Below, piece by piece: positions 21,316 to 32,020 of a DNA stretch of 64,000 bases; position 1 is the stretch's first letter; the number at the start of each line of letters is the position of its first letter. The position numbers and the translations under genes are program-made. A model generated the notes under the pieces. The model was not told the DNA's origin and ran no database searches. It was given only the letters and a program-made list of their open reading frames with translations. Origin of the DNA: Trichodelitschia bisporula (lineage: Eukaryota; Ascomycota; Dothideomycetes; Phaeotrichales; Phaeotrichaceae); the NCBI GenBank assembly GCA_010356995.1, contig ML996690.1, positions 685,420 through 749,419 of the forward strand, in the 5' to 3' direction.

Positions 21316-22146
21316 TCAGCCGACGGGCCATCGCTTGATCTCTCCACCCCCAGATACCGACATTACCTGCTTGCCGTCTTGCGAGAAGACTACGGACTGG
21401 GCTTCACCTGAATCGAACTCGAACGTCTGTAGCGTATTTCCGGAGCCCGCGTCCCATAGCCTAACTGTTCCATCAAACGATGCCGACGCCAGCTGCTTGC
21501 CATCCGGCGAGAAGTCTATGGTAGTGATACTACCCGAATGGCCCATGAGTTTCCATAGCTTCTTTCCCGAGCTAGCGTCCCACAGCCTAACTGTGTCATT
21601 AGATGATCCCGACGCTAGCTGTTTACCGTTCGGCGAGAAGGCTACTGTCCGGATTGTATCCAAATCACCCTTGATCTTCCGCAGCGTCTTTCCCGAGTCC
21701 AGGTCCCATAGCCTTATCGTTTCATCGAACGATCCCGACGCTAGCGGCCTGCCGTCCGGCGAGAAGGCTACGCCCCAGACCCCAATCGAATGGCCCGCGA
21801 GCGCCTGCAGCGCTTTTCCCGAGCCGGCATCCCATAGCCTAACCGTGTCATCGTACGATCCCGACGCCAGATACTTGCCGTCCGGCGAGAAGGTTAGGCC
21901 ACAGACTCCATTCGAATGGCCATAAAGCGTCTACAGTAACCTGCCGGAACCGGCGTCTCATAGTCTGATCACTCCACCGAAGTCTCCCGACGCTAGATGC
22001 TTGCCGTCCGGCGAGAAGGCTGCATACAAGATTCTCGGATCGCCCTCATACAGCTGCAGCTTCACTGAGGCGCCGCCGGCCGGCAGCAACGTTGTATCGT
22101 CTCGTACGGAGCTGATTTCATCCAGATCGCCCAAATTGTAGACCAT
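21316..22146 (-). pseudogene. Tandem WD40 paralogue (copy B) with two in-frame stops
   Basis: A paralogue of copy A with an equivalent start (MVYNLGDLDEISSV) and six recognisable WD40 blades ending IKRWPVG. The frame is continuous from 22146 to 21316 except for two stops in the first blade: TGA at 21960-21958, where sibling blades have the Trp of LWD, and TAG at 21933-21931, where siblings have Gln (CAG). Both fit single G-to-A or C-to-T transitions. An intron hiding both stops would delete part of a blade, so a pseudogene is the simplest reading; an N-terminally truncated product from an internal start is possible. Nucleotide identity to copy A is very high in places (about 35 bp identical in one blade). 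Confidence 0.75.
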
Positions 22147-22981
22147 TTTGTTTTCGTGTAGGTATTGGCTTCCCAGACACGGCTGAATGGTTGTCCAAGG
22201 AGTAGTAGGAGGAGGAGGAGCAGGCGGGCAGGGGGAGGATGAGGAGGATGGTGAAGTGCTGGTAAGGATGGGAGCTTCAGAATAGTTCAATGGTGAGGTG
22301 TGGGTAGAGTATGTGTCCAAGGTGGTCGTGGTGGTGAAAACTTGAGAATGGTTCCCGGCAAGGCGTGCGCGGGGTAATTGTCCGCAAGGGCGGAAGTTAC
22401 GATTCTGTGGTAGCTGAACCCTATCTTCGCTGGGGATTGGGCTACGGCACCATACTGCCTACCGTGCCTACGTCGCACCTTACCGGAGCTTGATTGCGCG
22501 CGAGGCCACCAGCCAAGGACTTCACTTTCGGGCTGCAAGGCCTTACTACGTGCATATGCATTCAAAGACTGGGAATCATTAGATGCACTCCAACCCCTGA
22601 AAAGACGTGGTACGCACCTTGCATACATATCCCCCAATCAGTCACGGGCGAGCACGGTGTGATTGGTATGAGGCTGCGTGTGTGTGTCGTTCAGCCGAGG
22701 ACACGGTTTTAGCAGTGCCATTGGCGCATTCAGGACAATGTCGTGCGGTAGATACTTTTGCACGGATACGCAGGATAAGATAGTGTTTGACTATCCTCGA
22801 GTACCCCACCGCGCTAGCATCATCCATCCGTGAGAAGCAGCACACAACAAACCAACCGCATATGAAATGCCCAGCCATGTACATCCGTACAGTAACATGG
22901 CACCTGAACCCCAGAGCCGTCTATTTGCCAAGCATGAAAAGGCTCAAGCAGCACCACGTAACCAGCGTAACTACGCCCCGA
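22147..22981. other. Intergenic region
   Basis: Upstream of the broken WD40 copy and downstream of the CAF-1 gene. Contains an ATTGG (reverse CCAAT) near 22660. Open frames here (e.g. 22287-22637 minus) show no domain. Confidence 0.5.
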
Positions 22982-24908
22982 TTAAACCGGCCCGTCATCA
23001 AGCAACTTCCACTTCTTCTCGGCTGCCCTGGAGCCCACACGCACCGCCACAGCACCGAGCGTATTGACAATGGCGTCCTTAGTGATCTTCGGGAACCTGT
23101 ATTGTAGAATAAGCATATGAACCCCATTTCTTCTAGTCCCGAACCACTTACTTGCGTTTGAGATCCTCAATTAGAGCAATCTTGGTCATGTCGCTGCCGT
23201 CAATAGCCTCCTTGAACGCCGCAAGGTCCTCGGCCGGCACCATGCGCTTCGTAGTAGCCAGCGTCGCGAGCGCCTTCGGACCCGTGCCCGCCGCCTTTGC
23301 GCCGACAGGCGGAACGGGTTTGTCAAGCGGGCTGCTGCCGTTGAGGCGCGTCTGCAGGGGAAAGCGTGTCTTGGTGGCCGCAGAGCCAGGGTTCGTCGGT
23401 GCGGCAGCGGTAGCTGACTCAGAATCCCAGTACTTGGTGGAGTGCGGGTCGACGGAGGTAACGCTGGAGTCTGCAGCTGTTAGGGAGGTCTTCAAAATCG
23501 AAAAGGTAGGCCTACCGAGCAGGAAGACAATCTTATACTCGTCCAGATCAACTGTTTCACCTGTCTCCGCGTTCCGCGACACGCCCTTTTCGTCCTCCCA
23601 GCACAGGCCCGTGGACACAGGCAGCAGGTCCGTGGTGATAATGCCACGCCGGTGCTTCGCTGCATCTACGGCACCCTCGTCGTCCACGAAGTCTTCCATG
23701 TCTTCGTCCCCCGGCTCATCCTCCTCCTCCTCCTCACCTTCCGACGCCAGATCCTCGCCCTCTTCAGGTTCTTCCCATTCCGCCTCCGAGTCGTACTCAT
23801 AGTTGACGCCCTCCATGATTCGATGGTTCGGGTTTCTAGCCGCTTTGCGCAGTTTGTCCACGTCCTGGCATTTAGTGCACGTTCCTACATATGGTGGACG
23901 CACGTCTTCACAGAAATGCAGGTACTTCATGGGGATGCAAAAGAGTGTGGCCAGCGGGTCGTAGGTTGAATTTGTGAGGTCAATCGGGGAACTTGAAGAT
24001 AAACCCTGAATTTTGTCGACGAGGCGACGCACCGGTGGATCAACACGGCCGCGGCGGGGACCCTTGGGAAAGTAGTGGTGGACGGCCATGGGCTCTTGCT
24101 TGTCGCCAGAAAACTTATCGAGTTCGGAGCAGATGCGTTCTAATTCCTCCTTGGGTGGAAGTTGAGGATTGATAGGCGCAAGGATGGTGTGCTGGGGAAG
24201 GCAAAAGGGGAGGAAGTATCTGTTGTACTCGCGAACCTGATTTTGTGAGGACGAAAGTTTGCTACAAACGGTTAAACTTACTTGTGCGTCTTTCGGATTG
24301 ACCTTCATTGGACTAGCGGTAGTCCGAGGCTTAGATGACGTTGCGGTCGTCCCTTCTTTCAGCGCTGGCTTTGCAGGTGAAGCATCGGCGGGCTTGGAAG
24401 CGAAAAAGGAGCTGAGGCGCAATTGAGACTACAACGTCAATGCCTGACAACTCTTACGAGAGCTTGTACTTACACGCTCCTTCTTACGCTGCTCCTCTTC
24501 CTTCTTCTGCTTCTCGAACTCCTTTGCCTTTCTCTTCTCCTCCCGCTCCTCTGCTCTGCGACGCTTCTCCTCATCTTTCACCCGCTGCTCTTCCTCCCGC
24601 TTCGCTTTTGACTCGGCCTTCTCCTTCACCTTGGCTTCCTTTTCCGCCTCCAGCTGCTGCTTCTCGGCGATCGTCAACTTGCGGCGCTTCGCCGGCGCCG
24701 GGTTCGCGTAGGAGCCGGCAGGGCGATTAGGGAGTGTTTGCGACGGTTGTGAGAGCGAGTTCGGATCCGCAATGGACTTCGGAGACGTGAGCACAGAGGA
24801 ACTGAGAACAGAGTCCACGTCGTCACCGGCCCCTTCACCATTAGCGTCGGCGAGGGACCGCTTGCGTGGCGTCGACGGGGTTGACGACATGGGGACGTCG
24901 TCCGCCAT
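22982..24908 (-). CDS. RLF2: Chromatin assembly factor 1 large subunit (p150/CAC1)
   Basis: A 578-residue protein that binds PCNA and deposits H3-H4 behind replication forks. Exons (minus strand) 24908-24474, 24428-24282, 24236-23516, 23470-23152, 23096-22982; three introns are exactly 45 nt (one with CTAAC before GCAG). Features in order: an NLS-like KRRKL, a long Lys/Glu/Arg-rich KER helix (about 75-145), a perfect PCNA-interacting PIP box QLRLSSFF (147-154) created by the first splice junction, the conserved AREYNRYFLPF-type segment (here VREYNRYFLPF), an acidic ED region (YDSEAEWEEPEEGED and a Glu/Asp run), and a C-terminal winged-helix DNA-binding region (FPKITKDAIVNTLGAVAVRV ... KKWKLL). 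The ATG at 24908 is the first in frame. Confidence 0.92.
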
Positions 24909-25310
24909 GATCAAAAAGCGGAAGAATAACGGGCGGCGTTGGTCGGAGGGGCGGCGTTGGTCGGAGGGGCGGCGTTGGTCGGAGGGGCAGTAATGCTATG
25001 TGGATCGAGCGTTGACGTCGGCGGTGCGTGTGAATTGAACAGTTAGATGTTAAAGAGCACGCGCAACCGACGCGTCGAAGCGGACGCCTTCGTGACGCGC
25101 CATTCCTTAAGTAGGTTAGCGTATTTTAGCCTTATCGCCTTCTAGCCTTGTGGCCTCCCGCACGGATGCCCAGGGGCCACACGAAAAGTCGTGGCTGCCC
25201 TAACAGGGCATCTTCATGGACGAGGCGGTCACCACTTTTTCAGGTGATATTTAGTCGCTGGTCACTTCCTCAGATATCCCATATCTTCTCCCAGAGATGG
25301 GACCAACATC
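24909..25310. promoter_or_regulatory. Shared promoter of CAF-1 and SPO11
   Basis: A 402-bp divergent intergenic region between a replication-coupled histone chaperone and a meiosis-specific nuclease. It starts with three 18-bp tandem copies next to the CAF-1 start and is AT-richer in the middle. Separate regulation of the two sides would be expected from their known roles. Confidence 0.5.
24931..24984. repeat. Three 18-bp tandem repeats
   Basis: Three perfect copies of GGGCGGCGTTGGTCGGAG at 24931-24948, 24949-24966 and 24967-24984, beginning 22 bp upstream of the CAF-1 start codon, so in its 5' leader or core promoter. Confidence 0.95.
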
Positions 25311-26877
25311 ATGTCTGCAGATCTTTCATTGCGACTGTCTAATTATGCGGCTCCTACCAACGAGGCAAATATTCCGGTAGCAGAGACAGAAGACTCAGGC
25401 TCGAGGCCCAAAGCACCTCCGAGGCGGGACAGGTTTGTCAAAAGCCAGAAGTCTGCTTCGGCTCTTTCCACTGCACAATACTGATATGCTTCCATGCAGC
25501 CAGTATGTTCTTTCTCGTATCGAGTACATCTTCGAGTCCCAAGTTGACGCCTTGTTGGCGGAGAACAAACCGCTGTCCGTTACCCTTCAGATACGACGAG
25601 CTGTGAAGCCCTCGGGAACCCAAGAGGATGGCCATTCCAAAGTAAAGGCGATTGCTCCTCGCTTCCGTAAATTTGAATTTCCAGGTAAATCTGAGCAGGA
25701 AGCATGGCGATACTGTACGCCAATGCCCTACCTAGGCTGTATCCCGCTTAAATTTCCCAGCTGTCATCCTTCGCGTGCTCGAGATCATCCATGAGGCTTT
25801 GACGGAGGATATGATCTTCACAAAGAGGTACTTTCCTGTCTGGAACTCTGCATAGTCGACTCAAGGAGATCAGGGAAATCTTCTACAGAGATCCTGCTCT
25901 ATTCAACCAGCAGCTCGTCGTTGACCGCACTGTTGACGACCTAGCCTTCACCTTCGGGGTACCACGACAGCTTCTGAACGTGGTAGCACTCTCACTGCTC
26001 TTTCTTCTCGTACCTTGATGCTCAGTGACTTGCAGACTGCCACTGCAAAAGGACTTGCTGCCGGGGCCTTTACCATCCACCGTCAGGACAAGTCATCTGT
26101 AAAAGGATGGCTGGATCGCGAAGTGAAGCCCACCAGATAAGACGGATGTCGGTAAAACGTATGCTGAATGATTTAGGGAACGTTGATCTCGCCCATTGGC
26201 GAAAATGATACGGTCGAGATGCCCGACGTCGAATGGATTCTCGTTATCGAGAAAGAGGTAGGCCCAACGGCGCCTTTTCGTGCACTCACTTACCCCAGAG
26301 GCAACCTTCCACTCCCTAGCTGTATCTCCTTTCTGGGAGACTATCAAATCTCGCGGCATCATTCTCACAGTAAGTCCCCTCTCATCCGCAGCGGCAGGAC
26401 TCACCGTCCCAGGCCAAAGGCTATCCCGACCTCTCCACCCGTGCCTTCCTCCGCTTTCTCTCTTCCCATGCACCGCATGTCCCAATACTCGGCCTCGCCG
26501 ACTTTGATCCAGACGGAATCGAGATCTTCTCCGTTTACAAGCACGGCTCCATGGCACTCCCGCACGAAAACGCAGCGCTCAAAGTACCTTCGCTGCACTA
26601 TCTCGGTATTGACAGTGCGATACTGTCGGAGCAGGGGAACGCACGGCAGGAGCAGGGACTGCTGCAACTGTCGCTGAGAGATAGACGGAGAGCTATGGCT
26701 ATGCTCAGGAGAGCGCCGTTTGTTGAAGGGGGAAAGGAACCCGGATTGCGGAGAGAGTTGCAGGTCATGCTTATGCTAGGTGTCAAGGCGGAGATCCAGG
26801 TGCTAGAAGCACGGGATGGTGGACTAGTGCGTTGGTTGAAGGAAGCTCTAAAGGGAGCCTGCAGTCAGAATGGCTGA
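25311..26877 (+). CDS. SPO11: Meiotic recombination nuclease Spo11
   Basis: A 396-residue homologue of the topoisomerase VI A subunit, which makes the double-strand breaks that start meiotic recombination. Eight exons: 25311-25432, 25500-25714, 25761-25827, 25874-25982, 26036-26098, 26177-26257, 26301-26369, 26413-26877. All junctions keep frame. The 5Y-CAP/winged-helix region carries the catalytic tyrosine in TKREIFYRDPALF (Tyr139). The Toprim domain shows WILVIEKEATF (Glu219 as the metal-binding Glu) and ADFDPDG (Asp272, Asp274, Asp276). Length equals yeast Spo11. Least certain are the junctions around 26098-26177 and the acceptor at 26300. Its presence suggests a lineage that can undergo meiosis. 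Confidence 0.9.
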
Positions 26878-27004
26878 CGACTTTCCCGATCAACATATCG
26901 AAGTACCAGGATTCGAAGACGTAGCTGAGGTTATCTTTTCATTTTCAAGCGGTTATCCCAACTTGGACGCATTCAATGGTACTCACACACTATGGACAGC
27001 CCGT

Positions 27005-28239
27005 CTACCTTGACCTCCACTCCTGGAGTGCCGCAAAACCCTCTCCTTGCGTCGACTCAACGAGCTCCTCGATCTTAGCCGCTGCCCTGTCCAGCCGTCC
27101 CTCGACAACAGGCAAAAGCGTCCGCAGCTGCTCGTGAAGCCCTTTGCCCATACGCTCACCCAAACCCTCCTCCGCGATCTTCAGCCCAAAGTACACCGGT
27201 ATCCAGTTCGAAACCTTCTTGTTCAGATCGTAAGCCGCAGCCGCAGGCTTCATATCCTCGGCCACCGCCCACGCCTCATCATCATTCTAAGCACGTCAGC
27301 CGCGTCCAACATCAACACCCAAAACACTCACCAACGCCTTCAGCTGCCGCTCCAACACCGGCAGCATCCGCTTCACCATCACAACCAGCGTCTCCTCATC
27401 CTCACCCCCCGTCTTCGCCATCCTCGCCGTCAACTCCAGCGCCGTACCCACAACCAGCGGCTCCGCACGCGGATCCCGCCCCGCCTGATGCGCCGGCAGA
27501 TCCATGTACTTGAGCACCTCGCGCACGCGACTCAGCGCCTTAGCCGTAGCATCAGGGCTCCAGGCCTCACGCCGGGCCGCATTGCGAATCTCGCGGAACA
27601 CGGGTTCGCGCACTTGGCGCTCAGCCAGGCTCATGCCATTGCGGCCGGCCTCGCGCAGGCAGCGGATGACGGTGGAAATGGCACCGGCGGTCGCGGCGCG
27701 GGTCACAAACAGCGCGAGCCAGGAGGGGCGCAGAGTGCCTTCGCTTTTGTTACGCGCGGTGTGGAAGCCTTCGAGCAGGGCGGGGAAGTTGGCCCAGTCG
27801 TCGGGGGAGGAGGAGAGGTGTAGGGCGCGGAGGAAGGAGTTCGCGGGGGGGATGTCGGTTAGCACGTCCAGGTGTTCGAGGCGGACTTCTTCGTTCCCGA
27901 TGGTGGCGTAGATGGCTTCGTTTTCGAGCTGGGATTTATATTTTTGGCGTTGGATGCGCTTGCGTTGGGTGTCGTTTAGGTAGCCGGGGATGAAGACTTT
28001 GGAGCGTATGGTGGTGAGGAGGGTTTCGAGCTCGGGATTGGAGGAAGGGCGGAAGGTTGGGAGGGTTCCTAGAGGGTCAGATTGGGGAGCTGTGGGATGT
28101 TCATGAGGAATAGGTACTCACTCCGCTTAAGGCACCGTGCAGAAGAGGAGAATGCGCGGGGAGTGCTGGAGTTGAGACAACGCAGCAGCGGCCCATTGCT
28201 GCGGCAGAGCGAGAACGAGAGACCCCCTGAGGCATTCAT
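27005..28239 (-). CDS. Conserved fungal protein with mitochondrial presequence
   Basis: A 378-residue protein, exons (minus strand) 28239-28122, 28068-27332, 27286-27005. The first exon encodes an Arg/Ser-rich presequence (CLNSSTPRAFSSSARCLKRS), a strong mitochondrial targeting signal ending with an FSSSAR-type cleavage site. The mature part is helical, beginning RTLPTFRPSSNPELETLLTT and containing VFIPGYLNDTQRKRIQRQKY and TIGNEEVRLEHLD. I recognise the pattern as a conserved filamentous-fungal mitochondrial protein but cannot name its function; a mitoribosome-associated or respiratory assembly role is only a guess. It is convergent with SPO11 (127 bp apart). Confidence 0.8.
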
Positions 28240-30682
28240 CGGTGCGGAATTGGCGCGAGGTGAGTCGGAGGGAGTGCAATGGCCGTTGCGTGTAGTTTGA
28301 CGCCGTTGTCAAAAGTTCGAGATTGCCAAGACTGTGGCGTTGATGCCAGGCTTCATGGCGCAGAATGTGGCCTGAAAATCGAGGCCGCAGGTTTTTGTGA
28401 TATCTATTGCGATCCTGCAAGTGCATCCATTTGCGTTACCCGTTACTCGAACGACAACTTCACTATTTGGCAGCCTTCGCTTTTACAGACTCTCCGTCGG
28501 GAAAAGGTCAAGTGAACTCTAATCTTCGATTGCCTCGGTTTGAAATGGAGTCATATCTTTGTGCTCTGTACGATCTGTATCTCTGATGCTATGTAGTTCT
28601 ACGAGTACTGCACTCTCCGCTCTACGAAAATATGACATGTACCTCTCTAAGCTCCCTCGAACCTTCTGGAGAACCTTTTTCCGATACGGGAGCTATTAAC
28701 AGCCTGACCCCACTTGCGCATGACCCATTCTGCGGGATTATGTGATCTCAGATCGGATTCCCCCCACCTAAGGCGATCAGTTCGCCGTACAAGAAATCAC
28801 ATGAAGCGGAGGGGCGGGCGATTCAACATGACCCAAGATCTCCGGATTAGGAGCGAGAGAACACTGGTATGCAACATCACGCCACCTGCGCTCAGCCGTT
28901 CATGGACAATCTGCTGTACGAAAGATCGCCAGCATGGAATTTAGCAGTCTCCGGAACAAGCGTGCACGCTCCACACGGCATCTGTTATTAGCACACTACT
29001 CCGAGCGAGCGTAGCGGTAGCTTAAGCCTAAGAGTGCTGATAGGATAGTAGCATCGGAACGGCCGAGCAAGACGACATCCGACCCTTATACTTTCCGCAC
29101 ATCTCGCTCGACCGTTAATAATAAGCAAAACCAGATGCCACTGCAGGTTGCAGAGTGCTTCGCAGCACATCCGTGCCATTGGGCCATGCGCCGTATTACC
29201 GTCAACCTCAGCTGCAGCGGCTGTTCGCTTAGTATATACCCCTCAGAACACAGCCCCACGCAATTTGGCAATCGAAGCTACAATTTATGGCCTTCATGAG
29301 TGCGGAAAGGACTCCGAATACCGCGTGATTTGGCGACATTGCGGTTCGCCACGTTGTGGGGCTATCTCGCTCCCCTTGTCCCACGAGCTCGGCCCTCTCG
29401 TAAGATGTTGCACCGTATGTAACGTTGACTATTCAAGGTAACATCTCACGAAAAGACTTCCACGATTGACAGGCAAGCCGACGATCCAATAAATATCCCG
29501 TTCAATCACACCGCCAGCATCGCGCGTCTAGTCCGGATCGGCCGTACGAGTGGTAGCCAGAACACCCGTGCTGGAGCGCAAGGCTGATGTACTCTCGCGG
29601 AAAGGTGCCCGTTCCGATTCGGTATCCTTCAGAGAGCTGCGCCGCGGAGATCCCGAAGCTCGTCATTGGATTTTAGCCTCGGTGCTTTTTTAGGCCCATG
29701 GCAAACCTTTCAATCGGGCCCACTTCCAGGCGGAAAACTGTTTGACACCATAACCGTTGTACGATCTAAATAGAAGCTGATAGTCGACTTTCCACATCAA
29801 GCTTCTGACAAGGCGATGCGCATCATTGGCTCGGCATGTGGGCCACTCGGCAAACTTCTATTGCAGCTAGCCGCCAAGGTGAAGAGGTCTGTGAGCAATT
29901 GTCTTTGCTCTAAGCTGTCTTGATACGGTACAAAACTTGTGCTGGTGTGAGGTTGATGGTCACTCGGAACAGTATTGTCGCACAAAGCAAGGGAAGGGAG
30001 CAGAAACATCGCGCTGGGGGTTGGTAAGGGAGTGTTGAGAGGGCTCGTGAATCTCATCGCGATCACAACCCATACGGTGTGGCGAGCTAGAACTAATATG
30101 CGGAGTACCTGGTTGAAGAAAGAAGATAGGAGGGCTCTCGGAAGAATATGTAAAGTGTCTAAAGTGTGTAAATAGAGCTTGGCGATTGAGTGAAGTGGCA
30201 TCTCCTTGACGCCAGACGCCTTCCAAGGAAACTTTGACCCCGCGGCTGACTCGTACCCGCCTTGTCACCTCAGGCTCAGACACCAAACCCTTTTAGAGGC
30301 CCAGCCCGCGACTGACCTCATCAACACCAATTACCCTAAAGCGTGTCCTCCTCCTCCGCCTTGCTCCGACTCCGAACCGCTGAACCTTCTCACACTAGGA
30401 CCATCTCTAATCCTTCGTTCCTTCACGCCCAAACTACATCTCGACCACGAAACCACACCTTCTCCCTTTCCTCCTCCAGCGGAACCACCGGTTTCCTGTC
30501 ACACTCCCGCCCTGCTCCTTCCATAGGCCCTCCCATCCTGCACTCCCTCGCCTTCTCTCGCCCAATCTCGGCATATCTTGCAGGTCTACCTTGCAGCACC
30601 ATCCAAACAGACTCTCAACTTCGATCGCGCCGCGTCGTCCTCCTCCCCCAACCCTTCCCCACCCCACCCCTCCTTCTCCGCC
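28240..30682. other. Large gene-poor region
   Basis: About 2.4 kb with only short open frames and no domain, tRNA or rRNA signal. The right end (30240-30680) is pyrimidine-rich (TCC/CCT runs) and probably the promoter and leader of the gene at 30683. Confidence 0.45.
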
Positions 30683-32020
30683 ATGTCCGCCCCGCTCTTA
30701 GACTCGTACATTCCACACAGAAAGCCGCTCCCGGCGCACAGCGCAGTAGCCGCCTACCATCCCGCCAGTTCCGATCAAGAAGGGGCCGGTTCAGCCCCAC
30801 AAAGGGCTATTCCCTCCAGCTCGTTTCCACAAACAGAACAACGCCCACTGTCCACAATGAATCTCCCACTTCGCCATCCTCCTCAAATGTACAATCAGCA
30901 ACAGCAATATGCTCCCTATCATCCCCATCAGGGTCCCGCTCTCACGCACTCTTCCTATTCAACCATGACAAGTCAGCAGCCCAACCAATCCCAAAACCGC
31001 CGCACACTCTCCAACGCCACTGCCTCCACATCGTCCACTGGGTCTTCTCTCCATCATGGCCAGTCCCGCCATCAGTACACCGCCTCACAGTCTTCGGCAT
31101 CAGCTCCTATCCGCCGCTCCTCTTCCTCCCGCTCGGGCGCGTCAACTTCAAGCACGAACCCCACTTCATATGTAGCCTTGCTTCGCAAACAAAAAGCTAC
31201 CGTCTGGTGCGACCGCAGCCAAGCTTCCGACCCTCGTCTACGCCTTCAACAACGCATCGCTCGAGAGCGCGCGGCCGGAGAAATCGGAACGGGTGGAAGT
31301 TTAAGAGGTGGGGCTACGCCGCCGATGGGCGCCAGTAGTGCTAGCGAGGGTCGCACCTTTACCGGCACTGGCAACCTGGCACGCAAGATTCGACATCATG
31401 GCGCCGCGCGGACGGTGCAGGTTGGCACGGTAACTGGTGTGGGAGGCGTTCCCATGCGTTTGAGCGCGACTGAAGTCGACGACGACGAAGAAGATGATTA
31501 CGCCCATTCCTACTCCATGGCGCGCCAAGGTGTCCATAATCATAAGGAAGAAGCCGAGGACTGGCTTCGGCCGGGAGCACAGCATCGGCGTGCGGATTCG
31601 GGTCGCAGTGTTGGGAGTGCTGGCCACAAACCCAATCAAACCTACCAACCTGGACACTCTCGCTCCCCCTCGGACTCTATACCACACATTGCTGAGGAGG
31701 ATACCGTCGCCGGTCCGCCGTACAGCGCCAGCGGACCGAGCTACTACCCTACTGGCTCTCTGGCAAACGCCCGCAGCAGGAACGGCTCGCGCAGATCTCG
31801 CACGTCCTCGGGTAGTGGTGGGAGCGGAGACCAGCGCGAACGGGAGAATTCCTTTGGCAGCATGGGGCCGTTGAGAGAAGCTGATTCCGAGGCCACCAAA
31901 AACTCGCAGCAGGAGAGCCTTGACGAGCTGAAGCGCCGCGGGAGTGTGGACGAGAGAGCCATGACGATGAGTGGGCGTGGAGTGCGTTTGTTTGTTGCTA
32001 ATCCCGATTTGAGTGATTGA
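30683..32020 (+). CDS. Ser-rich conserved fungal protein of unknown function
   Basis: A 445-residue intronless protein. The first ATG that follows the pyrimidine-rich leader is at 30683 (MSAPLLDSYIPHRK). It is largely disordered: Gln/Tyr/His-rich and Ser-rich stretches surround one ordered-looking block at about 165-215 (SYVALLRKQKATVWCDRSQ ... RIARERAAGEI), which I recall as a conserved core of an uncharacterised fungal family. An acidic run (EVDDDEEDDY) and a Ser/Arg-rich tail follow. The many SP and RxxS sites suggest phosphorylation. No domain with known activity. Confidence 0.75.
   Translation: MSAPLLDSYIPHRKPLPAHSAVAAYHPASSDQEGAGSAPQRAIPSSSFPQTEQRPLSTMNLPLRHPPQMYNQQQQYAPYHPHQGPALTHSSYSTMTSQQPNQSQNRRTLSNATASTSSTGSSLHHGQSRHQYTASQSSASAPIRRSSSSRSGASTSSTNPTSYVALLRKQKATVWCDRSQASDPRLRLQQRIARERAAGEIGTGGSLRGGATPPMGASSASEGRTFTGTGNLARKIRHHGAARTVQVGTVTGVGGVPMRLSATEVDDDEEDDYAHSYSMARQGVHNHKEEAEDWLRPGAQHRRADSGRSVGSAGHKPNQTYQPGHSRSPSDSIPHIAEEDTVAGPPYSASGPSYYPTGSLANARSRNGSRRSRTSSGSGGSGDQRERENSFGSMGPLREADSEATKNSQQESLDELKRRGSVDERAMTMSGRGVRLFVANPDLSD

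Noticed and set aside
21931-21960. An intron hiding the two stops in WD40 copy B
   Set aside because: No good donor/acceptor pair removes both stops without destroying the first blade.
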